Assembly (NCBI GenBank): GCA_002328865.1
Contig: DCWO01000057.1
Coordinates: forward strand, 1 to 10,382
DNA from: Dehalococcoidia bacterium UBA2160
GTDB taxonomy: Bacteria; Chloroflexota; Dehalococcoidia; Lucifugimonadales; UBA1123
DNA: 10,382 nucleotides
Direction of reading: 5' to 3'
Part shown: positions 1-6,068 of the stretch, piece after piece
Layout: the number at the start of each line of letters is the position of its first letter
Numbering within the stretch: position 1 is the first letter of the stretch
Translations under genes and position numbers: made by a program
Notes under the pieces: model-generated
Database searches by the model: none
Told to the model about the DNA's origin: nothing
Seen by the model: only the letters and a program-made list of their open reading frames with translations

Positions 1-401
1 CGCTCAGCATCAGCTCGTGACCACACAGCTCGCTGATCGCTTCCCTCAGGTTGCAGCACTGCTGGAGGAGACCCGAGAGGACATCCTGGCTTTCACCAGC
101 TTCCCAGCTTCTCACTGGAAACAGATATGGTCCAACAACCCTCAGGAGAGGCTGAACAGGGAGATAAGACGCAGGACTGACGTGGTGGGGATCTTCCCAA
201 ATCGGCAAGCCGTCATCAGGCTCGTGGGGGTCGTGCCTGCCGAACAGCATGACGAATGGGCAATCAGCAGACGCTATCTCCACGTCTGGCCTGCCGAAGC
301 CGCGGAGCCCGCCATCGAACGACTCGCCGTGCTCTCGGCCGCTGCGGGTCAACAACTTTACTAGGATGGATATTTCTTACACCACTTGACGGGACGTGAC
401 C
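1..401 (+). mobile_element. Right end of an IS256-family (Mutator-like) insertion sequence
   Basis: The transposase reading frame is open at the left window edge and stops at 364. The following bases, about 366-400, contain TACACCACTTGACGGGACGT, which resembles the terminal inverted repeats of actinobacterial and related IS256-type elements as I remember them. The element therefore probably ends near 400, with its left half outside the window. The exact boundary and target duplication cannot be fixed without the left end. Confidence 0.65.
2..364 (+). CDS. IS256-family transposase, C-terminal part (cut by window edge)
   Basis: This is the last 120 residues of a DDE transposase of the IS256/Mutator family, which cuts and pastes its own insertion sequence. 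The frame is open from base 2, so the true start lies to the left; the GTG at 17 is merely an internal valine codon. The diagnostic block is NNPQERLNREIRRRT followed by DVVGIFPN, a family signature found around the last acidic residue of the catalytic triad (Glu49 of the visible part is the likely one). The C-terminal tail looks complete and ends in TAG just before the element's terminal repeat. Whether the gene is intact cannot be judged here. It is probably unrelated in function to the metabolic genes to its right. Confidence 0.85.
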   Translation, partial: AQHQLVTTQLADRFPQVAALLEETREDILAFTSFPASHWKQIWSNNPQERLNREIRRRTDVVGIFPNRQAVIRLVGVVPAEQHDEWAISRRYLHVWPAEAAEPAIERLAVLSAAAGQQLY

Positions 402-403
402 GC

Positions 404-437
404 CAGGCCGCGACCGGCGATGACCGGTCGCGGCCTG
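404..437. terminator. Strong hairpin, possible bidirectional terminator
   Basis: A perfect 14-bp inverted repeat (arms 404-417 and 424-437, loop CGATGA) lies between the IS end and the stop of the minus-strand LLM gene. It is GC-rich and stable. On the plus strand it is followed only by TTT, and on the minus strand there is no T-run, so it is at best a weak classical intrinsic terminator. It sits where transcription of the minus-strand operon should end. Confidence 0.5.
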
Positions 438-462
438 TTTGAACTTATCCGCCGGACGATCT

Positions 463-1416
463 CTACCTGTCGGCGACGCGTTTCCGGAGTTCCGGGATGA
501 CCTCTTTGCTGATCGTTTCCAGGTGCCTAGCGTAGTCCTTGTCCGGGCACGAGATGGCGAAGTGGATGTTCCTCGCGCCAGCGTCGACGAATTCCATCAA
601 TCGATCGACGCAGTTTTGCACGGGACCCAACGCCCAGTACTCCCGGACCACTCGCGCGAAATCGCCTTCGTATTGACCCGAAGCGGCGCGCACCGCCACT
701 TCGATCGCCTCGTCCACGGTCGGATAGATCGAGATGTACGGCATGACCGCCCATTCGAAGTTGGTCATGTCGCGACCCTCTTCGGCGGCGAACCGGTTGA
801 TCTTCTCGTAGCTGTCTCTGTACCTATCCGGGCTGTAAAAGTAGGGATACCAACCGTCGCCGTACCGCGCCGCGCGCAGCATCGCCGCGTCACGCCTTCC
901 GGCTACCCATATCGGCGGGTGCGGCTTCTGGGTCGGTTGAGGACTCAGGGTCACCTCCTCCATCGAGAAGTAACGGCCCTCGTGGGTGACGGGTTCCCCT
1001 GTCCACAGACGGCGTATGACCTCCAGAGATTCGTTGGTGACGCTGCCGCGCTGTCGCACGTTCAAACCGGCCGCCTCGAACTCCATCGGGAACTCGCCGC
1101 CGATGCCTATTCCGAGCGTGAACCGTCCGCGCGAAGCGTTGTCGAGCGTCGTCGCGAGCTTGGCCAGCACCACCGGGTGCATGAACGGGACCAAGACCAC
1201 GGAGGACAATAGACGTATCCGCTCCGTGGCCCCTGCCGCCACGCCCAACAATGGTATCGACGCCGACGTGGGCAGGGGAGGTCTCCCCTGCATATAGTGC
1301 TCGCCTACCGAGAAGTAGTCGAAACCGAGGGCCTCCATGCGCCGCGCGCTGTTTACCGTCTCGGCTTCGCCATAGTGCATTCCGGCTCCGAAGCGGAGCT
1401 CGATTGGGTCGCTCAC
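463..1416 (-). CDS. LLM-class flavin-dependent oxidoreductase
   Basis: A 317-residue luciferase-like monooxygenase (TIM barrel using FMNH2 or F420H2 supplied by another enzyme). The N-terminal strand and helix end in GFDYFSVGEHY (residues 31-41). A central TLGIGIGGEF stretch and the PPIWVAGRRD block with ARYGDGWYP near residues 166-190 are typical of this superfamily, especially its F420-dependent branch. Length matches the family. The GTG start at 1416 overlaps the stop of the upstream MaoC gene in the sequence GTGA, and no convincing Shine-Dalgarno site precedes it, so translation is probably coupled to the MaoC gene. It is the last gene of the minus-strand operon, ahead of the hairpin at 404-437. 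The cofactor and substrate cannot be read from the sequence; oxidation of a CoA-bound or free organic substrate in the same pathway is inferred from the neighbours. Confidence 0.9.
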   Translation of the reverse strand: MSDPIELRFGAGMHYGEAETVNSARRMEALGFDYFSVGEHYMQGRPPLPTSASIPLLGVAAGATERIRLLSSVVLVPFMHPVVLAKLATTLDNASRGRFTLGIGIGGEFPMEFEAAGLNVRQRGSVTNESLEVIRRLWTGEPVTHEGRYFSMEEVTLSPQPTQKPHPPIWVAGRRDAAMLRAARYGDGWYPYFYSPDRYRDSYEKINRFAAEEGRDMTNFEWAVMPYISIYPTVDEAIEVAVRAASGQYEGDFARVVREYWALGPVQNCVDRLMEFVDAGARNIHFAISCPDKDYARHLETISKEVIPELRKRVADR

Positions 1417-2411
1417 TTGGGGTAGACCGAGACTGTGGCTCGCTTGGCAGTCGAAACGACCTGACCGTGCTGGTTCTCGATCACCGATTCACGGGTGGTG
1501 AAAACCAGTCTTCCGGCGCGTCCCGTCTTCTCGTAGGGCTCGGTCCACCTGGTGTAACCCGACATGGTGTCTCCGGGATGGATGTCGGCGTAAAAGTTGT
1601 AATCGCAGAACCCGTCGCCGCCTCCGCCTCCGCCTCCGGAGCGGGGCTTGCTGCGCAATGCTGCGAGCTCTTCTTCGAATTCCAACTCGAACACACGCCA
1701 ATCAGCGTCCATGGCCTCGACGAACGTAGGCGGCGCGACGATCCCGCCGTGGATGGTGTTCGACGCGTAGTCGGCTTCGCGGAAGATTGGGTTGGGGTCG
1801 CCTATCGCGTCCGCGAACGCCGTAATCCAGGGCCGCTCCACTTGCGAGATCCAGGGCGTCCACCATTCACCGATGTGAGACTTCCAAACTTCGGGGTCGC
1901 CCAGCCGAAGCCGTTCGCCTTTTATCGTCCCTGACCTGTCGTGTGGGATGGGTGGCTGGTCCGGGTATGAGGCGGTACGTCCATCTCTCGACGGGAGGGC
2001 CACGGTGAACTGACCTGGTGTGGTCGTCTGCCCTTCCGGATTCGTTACCCAAGCGTCGCATGCAACGAGGAGGCCATCCGGCGTCTCGTCTTTGCTGACC
2101 ACTCGACCGTGCACCGTGAAGGTCTGGTTCACGAAATCCGGGGCGCGGTAGGTGCAACCCAGCTTGTGAATGAATCCTTCCGTCCCCATGAAGTCGGTGG
2201 CCAAATGCGCAAGACAACCAGCTTTGAGCATCCCTTGCACGATGACATTCCCCCACATGGTCTTGGCCGTGCTCTCCTGATCGTAGTGGATTTCGTTGAA
2301 GTCTCTGGAAGAGCCGGAATACTTGACCAGCTTACGGGTGGTGACCGGCTTCGGAATTGGAGTCAGCTCCATCCCGATTTCAACGTCCTCGAAATACATC
2401 TGATTGGCCAT
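1413..2411 (-). CDS. Two-domain MaoC-like / FAS1-like enoyl-CoA hydratase (dehydratase)
   Basis: A 332-residue double hot-dog protein. Residues 1 to about 140 are a MaoC-type domain with the hydratase-2 active-site motif RDFNEIHYD (Asp37, Asn39, His42), which adds or removes water at an enoyl- or hydroxyacyl-CoA. Residues about 165-332 resemble the FAS1-like/MaoC N-terminal domain: VERPWITAFADAIGDPNPIF, then APPTF, then HPGDT, then GRAGRLVFTTRE. The usual two-domain order is the reverse (FAS1-like first). A run of seven glycines (259-265) interrupts the second domain. The ATG start at 2411 has GAAGGAG at 2420-2426. It lies 70 bp after CaiB1 and overlaps the LLM gene by 4 nt, so the three are an operon. 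The substrate is unknown; membership of the family is clear. Confidence 0.88.
   Translation of the reverse strand: MANQMYFEDVEIGMELTPIPKPVTTRKLVKYSGSSRDFNEIHYDQESTAKTMWGNVIVQGMLKAGCLAHLATDFMGTEGFIHKLGCTYRAPDFVNQTFTVHGRVVSKDETPDGLLVACDAWVTNPEGQTTTPGQFTVALPSRDGRTASYPDQPPIPHDRSGTIKGERLRLGDPEVWKSHIGEWWTPWISQVERPWITAFADAIGDPNPIFREADYASNTIHGGIVAPPTFVEAMDADWRVFELEFEEELAALRSKPRSGGGGGGGDGFCDYNFYADIHPGDTMSGYTRWTEPYEKTGRAGRLVFTTRESVIENQHGQVVSTAKRATVSVYPK
1621..1638. repeat. Three tandem copies of a 6-bp unit (CCTCCG) encoding poly-glycine
   Basis: CCTCCG occurs three times head to tail within the MaoC gene. On the coding strand this gives alternating GGA and GGC codons, that is most of the Gly259-Gly265 run. 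The unit is a whole number of codons, so slippage would change linker length without shifting the frame. Confidence 0.8.
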
Positions 2412-2481
2412 GTTCGCATCTCCTTCAGTTATTGTTGCTACTGGGATCGGGACCGGCGCCTTTGCCAGCGCACCGGAGGCA

Positions 2482-3678
2482 CTATGCTACTACATTCGTC
2501 CTGTACATCGAGTCGATCTCGGCCGTCGCGTATCCGAGTTCGGTCAACACTTCGCGCGTGTGCTCGCCGAGTCCAGGAGGGGGCCGTCTGACGGCGGTCT
2601 TGCTGTTGCTGAGCGATATCGGGGTGTTGAGCGATCTGAACTCGCCCGCCGAAGGGTAGTTGTTGTCGATCAGCAGGTCGTTGTCCTCGAGTTGTGTCGA
2701 TGCGGCCAGGTCGTCGTAGCTGGACACAGGAGCGGCCCAGATCCCGGTCTCTCGAATCAATCGCACCCATTCGTCTCTTGGCCGAGCGGCCATCGCTTTG
2801 TTCACGCACTCGAACAACTCAACACGATTCGTCACTCGCGCCTCGGCGGTGGCGAATCTTGGATCGTCGATGAGCTGCGGCCGGTCGATTACATTGCAGA
2901 AGTTCGGCCACACTTCGGGGCCCACGCCTGCGGAGACGCCCAACTCCTTCCCGTCGGCGGCCCGCCAGATGCCGTACGGCGGGGCGGAACCCGGATGGCC
3001 GTTTCCAGCCTTGGCGGGCAGCTTCCCGGTTGCCAGGTACGGCCCAAAGGAGTTCTCCTGGAGGAGCAACGCTCCGCCCAACAGCGACGTCTTCACTTCC
3101 TGGGCACGGCCGGTCTTCTCGAGTTCGTACAGGGCGGCCATCACGCCGAAGGCTATCAGGACGCCAGTGGTCGAATCGACGACAGCGGCGCCCGCCGGGG
3201 GCGAGGGCCTGGGATCGTCCTCGTACCCGTTGATGCCCGCCAACCCGCTGAATGCCTGAAGCTGCATGTCCTGTCCGGGAAGGTCGCTCAACGCGCCGCG
3301 GTCGCCGTATCCGGATGCCGAAGCGTACACCAGCCGCTCGTTCAACTGTCTGAGGTCGTCGTAGGCCAGGCCGAGTCTTTTTACCGCCGCCGGGCGCTGA
3401 TTGTGGACGAAGACGTCCGACTGTCGCACGAGGCGGCGCATCACTTCGAGCCCCTCGGGTTGTTTGAGGTCGATGACGATGCTTCGCTTGTTGCGATTGC
3501 GTCCTAGGAAGAGCCATCGTGGCGGGTCGTCGGCGCCGCCCCGGGCTCTCTCACCGCCGTGGGGTTCGACCTTGATGACCTCGGCTCCGAGGTCTCCGAG
3601 CATCTGGGTCGCGACCGGACCCGCGAGCATCTGGGTCATGTCCGCCACTTTGATCCCATGAATCGGCCCGCAACTCAT
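2482..3678 (-). CDS. Family III CoA-transferase, CaiB/BaiF type (CaiB1)
   Basis: A 398-residue family III CoA-transferase, which moves CoA from one thioester to a free carboxylic acid by way of an aspartyl intermediate. It begins HGIKVADMTQMLAGPVATQM, followed by LGDLGAEVIKVE, then NRNKRSIVIDLK, the standard N-terminal signature. Asp168 in AGAAVVDSTTGV aligns with the catalytic Asp169 of formyl-CoA transferase. The C-terminal RPPPGLGEHTREVLTELGY motif is also typical. The ATG start at 3678 has GGAGG seven bases upstream (3686-3690). It is probably the first enzyme of the minus-strand catabolic operon (CaiB1, MaoC, LLM), downstream of the cyclase gene by 103 bp. It is a paralogue of the plus-strand CaiB at 7191, with clearly different sequence. 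The acid substrate is unknown. Confidence 0.92.
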   Translation of the reverse strand: MSCGPIHGIKVADMTQMLAGPVATQMLGDLGAEVIKVEPHGGERARGGADDPPRWLFLGRNRNKRSIVIDLKQPEGLEVMRRLVRQSDVFVHNQRPAAVKRLGLAYDDLRQLNERLVYASASGYGDRGALSDLPGQDMQLQAFSGLAGINGYEDDPRPSPPAGAAVVDSTTGVLIAFGVMAALYELEKTGRAQEVKTSLLGGALLLQENSFGPYLATGKLPAKAGNGHPGSAPPYGIWRAADGKELGVSAGVGPEVWPNFCNVIDRPQLIDDPRFATAEARVTNRVELFECVNKAMAARPRDEWVRLIRETGIWAAPVSSYDDLAASTQLEDNDLLIDNNYPSAGEFRSLNTPISLSNSKTAVRRPPPGLGEHTREVLTELGYATAEIDSMYRTNVVA

Positions 3679-3767
3679 ACCCGGTCCTCCGCCGTGAAAT
3701 CGGTCGTCAAAGGCGCTCAGATGTCTGCTCGGCGGGCATGCCGTCGACCGAACTGAGGCGCGCCGCG

Positions 3768-3776
3768 ATCATATCA
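3768..3776 (-). promoter_or_regulatory. Possible extended -10 promoter for the CaiB1-MaoC-LLM operon
   Basis: On the minus strand the gap between the cyclase stop and CaiB1 holds TGATATGAT, an extended -10 element (TGN before TATGAT, five of six to the consensus). No good -35 is visible, as is common for extended -10 promoters. It would give a leader of about 80 nt. If real, the catabolic operon can be transcribed independently of the cyclase. Confidence 0.35.
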
Positions 3777-3781
3777 GACCT

Positions 3782-4567
3782 CTATGGCAGCACGTAAGCC
3801 TCGTAAGGTTCGTCGATTCCTTTGAGTTCCAGCACTCGCTTTTCCGCCCCGGGCATGGTGCCCGCAACAACGTCGTAAACGTCTGCCGAAACCAGGATCT
3901 CGCCCGGTTTAGCGACCCCTTGAAGTCGTGACGCGATGTTCGCGACGTCTCCCATGACGGTGTAGTCAGTGCAGGTGTTGGAGCCGACGGTCGCGGTCAA
4001 CGCCATACCGGTCGTGATGCCGGCGCCGATCTTCAGCAGATCGGGCCGGCCCTTGCTCAGGTTGATCTCAGGTACGGCCGCTTGGATCTCAGCCGCCGCC
4101 GCGACTGCTCGGGCAACATGATCGTCGTGCCTGATCGGCACGTTGAAAAAGCCCAATATCGCGTCGCCCCTGAAATGGTCCATGATGCCGTCATGGTTTA
4201 TCACGATGTTGTAGCAACGCTTGAAGAACTCGTCGATGAACGGCGTGATCTCTTCGGGACCGTGCTCGTGGATGAGCGATGTGAAGCCGCGCGCGTCCGC
4301 GAAGAGCACCGAGACAGGGGAGAGGTGTCCCACCTCCCAGTGGGCGTCTCAGATGTTGCATATGTTGGGATTCTTGAGGCTCCGGTCGACGCCCAGAATC
4401 CGCCAGGCGGCGCCTCGAACGCCGGTAAAGTGCATCTTTCGGTCGACGAACAACATCGACTTCCATAGAGTCATCTTGCGTGAAAACACGAGCTGCGGGA
4501 CACCGTCCCGGGCGGCTCTGGGGTGGTCCACCAAACAGTGATCCGACAGTTCGATCTCAGTCGACAC
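3782..4567 (-). CDS. Class III adenylate/guanylate cyclase interrupted by one in-frame TGA
   Basis: Read through the TGA at 4349-4351, this is one 261-residue frame starting at GTG 4567 (AGGGGG upstream). Residues 1-72 are an unrecognised N-terminal part ending NPNICNI; the TGA is codon 73; the rest is a class III cyclase catalytic domain that makes a cyclic nucleotide. Numbering from the GTG at 4333: metal-binding Asp13 (LFADARGFT) and Asp57 (HFRGDAILGFF), Asp123 in TDYTVMGD, and transition-state Asn132 and Arg136 (ANIASRL) are all present. The usual adenine-selecting Lys, four residues before Asp57, is His53. Both halves share a frame and no other stop intrudes. Relatives that I recall carry Cys-x-x-Cys here, so TGA replaces the second Cys. 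It may be selenocysteine, a nonsense mutation or a sequence error; restart at GTG 4333 would give only the catalytic domain. It is divergent from the cNMP-binding deacetylase gene. Confidence 0.75.
4320..4351 (-). other. Candidate SECIS-like hairpin next to in-frame TGA
   Basis: On the minus strand the TGA (4349-4351) is followed by ten bases and then an 8-bp stem (4338-4331 with 4327-4320, one G-U pair) closing a GGA loop at 4330-4328. The loop starts 18 nt after TGA and begins with G. As I recall, the bacterial SECIS consensus asks for 16-37 nt spacing and a G in the first two loop bases, so it fits. Such hairpins also arise by chance in GC-rich DNA, and no sel genes are in the window. Confidence 0.35.
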
Positions 4568-4647
4568 TCTGCACCCCCTGCGCTATCCCAACCGCTGCGA
4601 GTCAATGATCGCGCGTTCAAACCAAAGATCCACCTTCGATGGTCGAG

Positions 4648-4677
4648 AGCTTAGCACCAGTCACAAATAACCGTCAA
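4648..4677 (-). promoter_or_regulatory. Possible promoter of the cyclase gene
   Basis: On the minus strand TTGACG (4677-4672) is followed after 18 bases by TAAGCT (4653-4648). The -35 is good and the -10 keeps only the TAnnnT pattern. It would start transcription about 75 nt before the GTG start. Its -35 overlaps an ACCGTC copy that also forms the arms of the palindrome at 4701-4721. Confidence 0.3.
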
Positions 4678-4700
4678 TCCGCGCTAGACCTCGCGGCGCC

Positions 4701-4721
4701 TACCGTCGATGCGTGACGGTA
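4701..4721. promoter_or_regulatory. 21-bp palindrome, candidate operator (TACCGTC-N7-GACGGTA)
   Basis: Perfect 7-bp arms separated by seven bases lie in the divergent region between the cyclase and deacetylase genes, ending four bases before the -35 of the deacetylase promoter. The core ACCGTC occurs once more at 4670-4675, over the cyclase -35. This is the size and shape of a dimeric regulator's site, but it does not match the CRP consensus and the regulator is unknown. Confidence 0.4.
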
Positions 4722-4724
4722 CGA

Positions 4725-4753
4725 TTGCCGTTTGAAACACCCGCTGGTAAACT
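4725..4753 (+). promoter_or_regulatory. Possible sigma70-like promoter of the PIG-L/cNMP gene
   Basis: TTGCCG (4725-4730), a 17-base spacer and TAAACT (4748-4753) match four of six bases in each hexamer. Transcription would start near 4760, giving a leader of about 25 nt before ATG 4785. This supports 4785 over the in-frame GTG at 4713, which would lie upstream of the promoter. Confidence 0.4.
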
Positions 4754-4784
4754 CGGCAAATATCTGACCAGGGGGTGGGGGCGT

Positions 4785-5963
4785 ATGGCAGAGACAGGAA
4801 CTACACAACGCGGGCGACGATTATTGGGTGTGTTCGCCCATCCGGACGACGAGACATTTTGCGCCGGCGGCACCTTCGCCAAATACACCGCGTTGGGCGC
4901 TGAAGCCATGGTCGTGTCCTTCACCAAGGGCGACGCCGGGCAGATACGCGACGCGGGAGCGGCCACACGGCGCACCCTCGGCGAGGTTCGCGAGCGGGAG
5001 CTGCGGGCGGCGTGCGAGTCGATCGACATCCAAACCGTCGAGTGTCGCGACTACAAGGACGGCGAGCTCGCCGACGCCGATCCCAACGAGTTGGTGAGGG
5101 AGATCGTCGGTCTGATACGGATGTTCCGTCCCGATGTCGTGTTCACCTTCGGGGAGGAAGGCGCCTACGGTCACCCTGACCACATCGCCATCAGCGTGGC
5201 GACCACTGAAGCCTGTCGGATCTCCGGCGACCCGGAGCAGTTCCCGGAGCAGATCGGCCAGGGCGTGGCGCCGCATCGACCGGACAGGCTCTATCACAGC
5301 CACTTTCCGCGCAACCGCCTGCTGCTGACCGAGCATCTGTCATCGTGGTTGAGCGGGCTCGACACCCGGTTTCGAGGGTCGTCAGATTTCGTCCAAGGCC
5401 TAACGCTGTTCGCCAGCGAGTCGACGACCATGGGCTTCAACAGCGACCATGTCAAAGTCGGCTGGTTCCCGCCTGGTTTCTACATCATCGAGCAAGGTGA
5501 ACCGGCCACGAGCCTGTATCTGATCCTTTCGGGCAAAGCAGAGGTCTATCAAGAGGACGCCGACGGCGTCGTGGAGAAGGTGGCCGAGCGTGGACCGGGC
5601 GAGTTCGTCGGAGAGGCTGGGCTGGCGTACGGCAAGCCACGCAACGCCAGCATCGTCGCCTCGGACAGCGTCACGTGCCTTGTGTTCTCGCCGGCAGAGC
5701 CCACCGCGTTCGCCGGTCGCGGCGAGGACGCCCAGCACGCCACGTCGGACGCCGACGTCGATCCTGATCCGATGGGAACGGCGCCCACGACGTGCATCGA
5801 CGTCACGGATTACGTCACCCAAAAGATGCAAGCCATCTCAGCGCATCGCACGCAGTACAGGGTGACGCCAGACATGTTTCCGGACAACACGCTCAAAGAG
5901 ATGCTGGGTCGAGAGTACTTCGTGCGCGTCGATCCGGCGGCGCAGATGGAGACCGAGCTCTAA
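4785..5963 (+). CDS. PIG-L (LmbE/MshB-like) deacetylase with an inserted cyclic-nucleotide-binding domain
   Basis: A 392-residue protein. Residues 11-215 are a PIG-L zinc deacetylase core: AHPDDE (18-23; His19 and Asp22 bind zinc, Asp21 is the likely general base) and GHPDH (129-133; His133 third ligand). The family removes acetyl from N-acetylglucosamine-type or related amides. Residues about 222-305 are a cyclic-nucleotide-binding domain whose phosphate-binding cassette reads GEAGLAYGKPRNAS, close to the PKA regulatory-subunit pattern, with Glu277 and Arg286 at the correct nine-residue spacing. Residues about 337-392 (IDVTDY then KMQAISAHRTQ) return to the PIG-L C-terminal segment, so the domain is inserted within the hydrolase, not appended. 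The start at ATG 4785 (AGGGGG upstream) is preferred to GTG 4713. No signal peptide is seen, so it is cytoplasmic. It is divergent from a cyclase gene. Gating of activity by cNMP is inferred; the substrate is unknown. Confidence 0.88.
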   Translation: MAETGTTQRGRRLLGVFAHPDDETFCAGGTFAKYTALGAEAMVVSFTKGDAGQIRDAGAATRRTLGEVRERELRAACESIDIQTVECRDYKDGELADADPNELVREIVGLIRMFRPDVVFTFGEEGAYGHPDHIAISVATTEACRISGDPEQFPEQIGQGVAPHRPDRLYHSHFPRNRLLLTEHLSSWLSGLDTRFRGSSDFVQGLTLFASESTTMGFNSDHVKVGWFPPGFYIIEQGEPATSLYLILSGKAEVYQEDADGVVEKVAERGPGEFVGEAGLAYGKPRNASIVASDSVTCLVFSPAEPTAFAGRGEDAQHATSDADVDPDPMGTAPTTCIDVTDYVTQKMQAISAHRTQYRVTPDMFPDNTLKEMLGREYFVRVDPAAQMETEL

Positions 5964-6021
5964 CGGTTTCGTTGGGCTCGGTCGATCCACGAGCCGAGTC
6001 AGGGATCTTGCGGCGGGATGG

Positions 6022-6056
6022 CTGGCAGGAACGTCGAATGTCGGCGTCCCTGCCGG
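6022..6056. terminator. Imperfect hairpin between convergent genes
   Basis: Arms 6022-6033 and 6045-6056 pair over 12 positions with one A-C mismatch and one G-T pair, around an 11-base loop. It lies in the 105-bp gap between the converging PIG-L and MBL genes, where a two-way terminator is expected. No T-run follows on either strand. Confidence 0.4.
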
Positions 6057-6068
6057 CATAACGTTCAA

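Noticed and set aside
439..1212. Open frame on the plus strand (257 codons)
   Set aside because: It is antisense to the LLM oxidoreductase gene and rich in Arg, His and Val in a way typical of shadow frames.
2404..3507. Long open frame on the plus strand (367 codons)
   Set aside because: It lies antisense to CaiB1, which has clear family motifs; the plus-strand translation resembles no family and is a by-product of high GC.
4661..4670. CRP-type site in the divergent region
   Set aside because: Only one half-site (TCACA) is present, and the partner half is absent.
4713..4784. GTG 4713 as start of the PIG-L/cNMP gene
   Set aside because: It would lie upstream of the likely promoter, and the added 24 residues are not PIG-L-like; ATG 4785 has a ribosome site.
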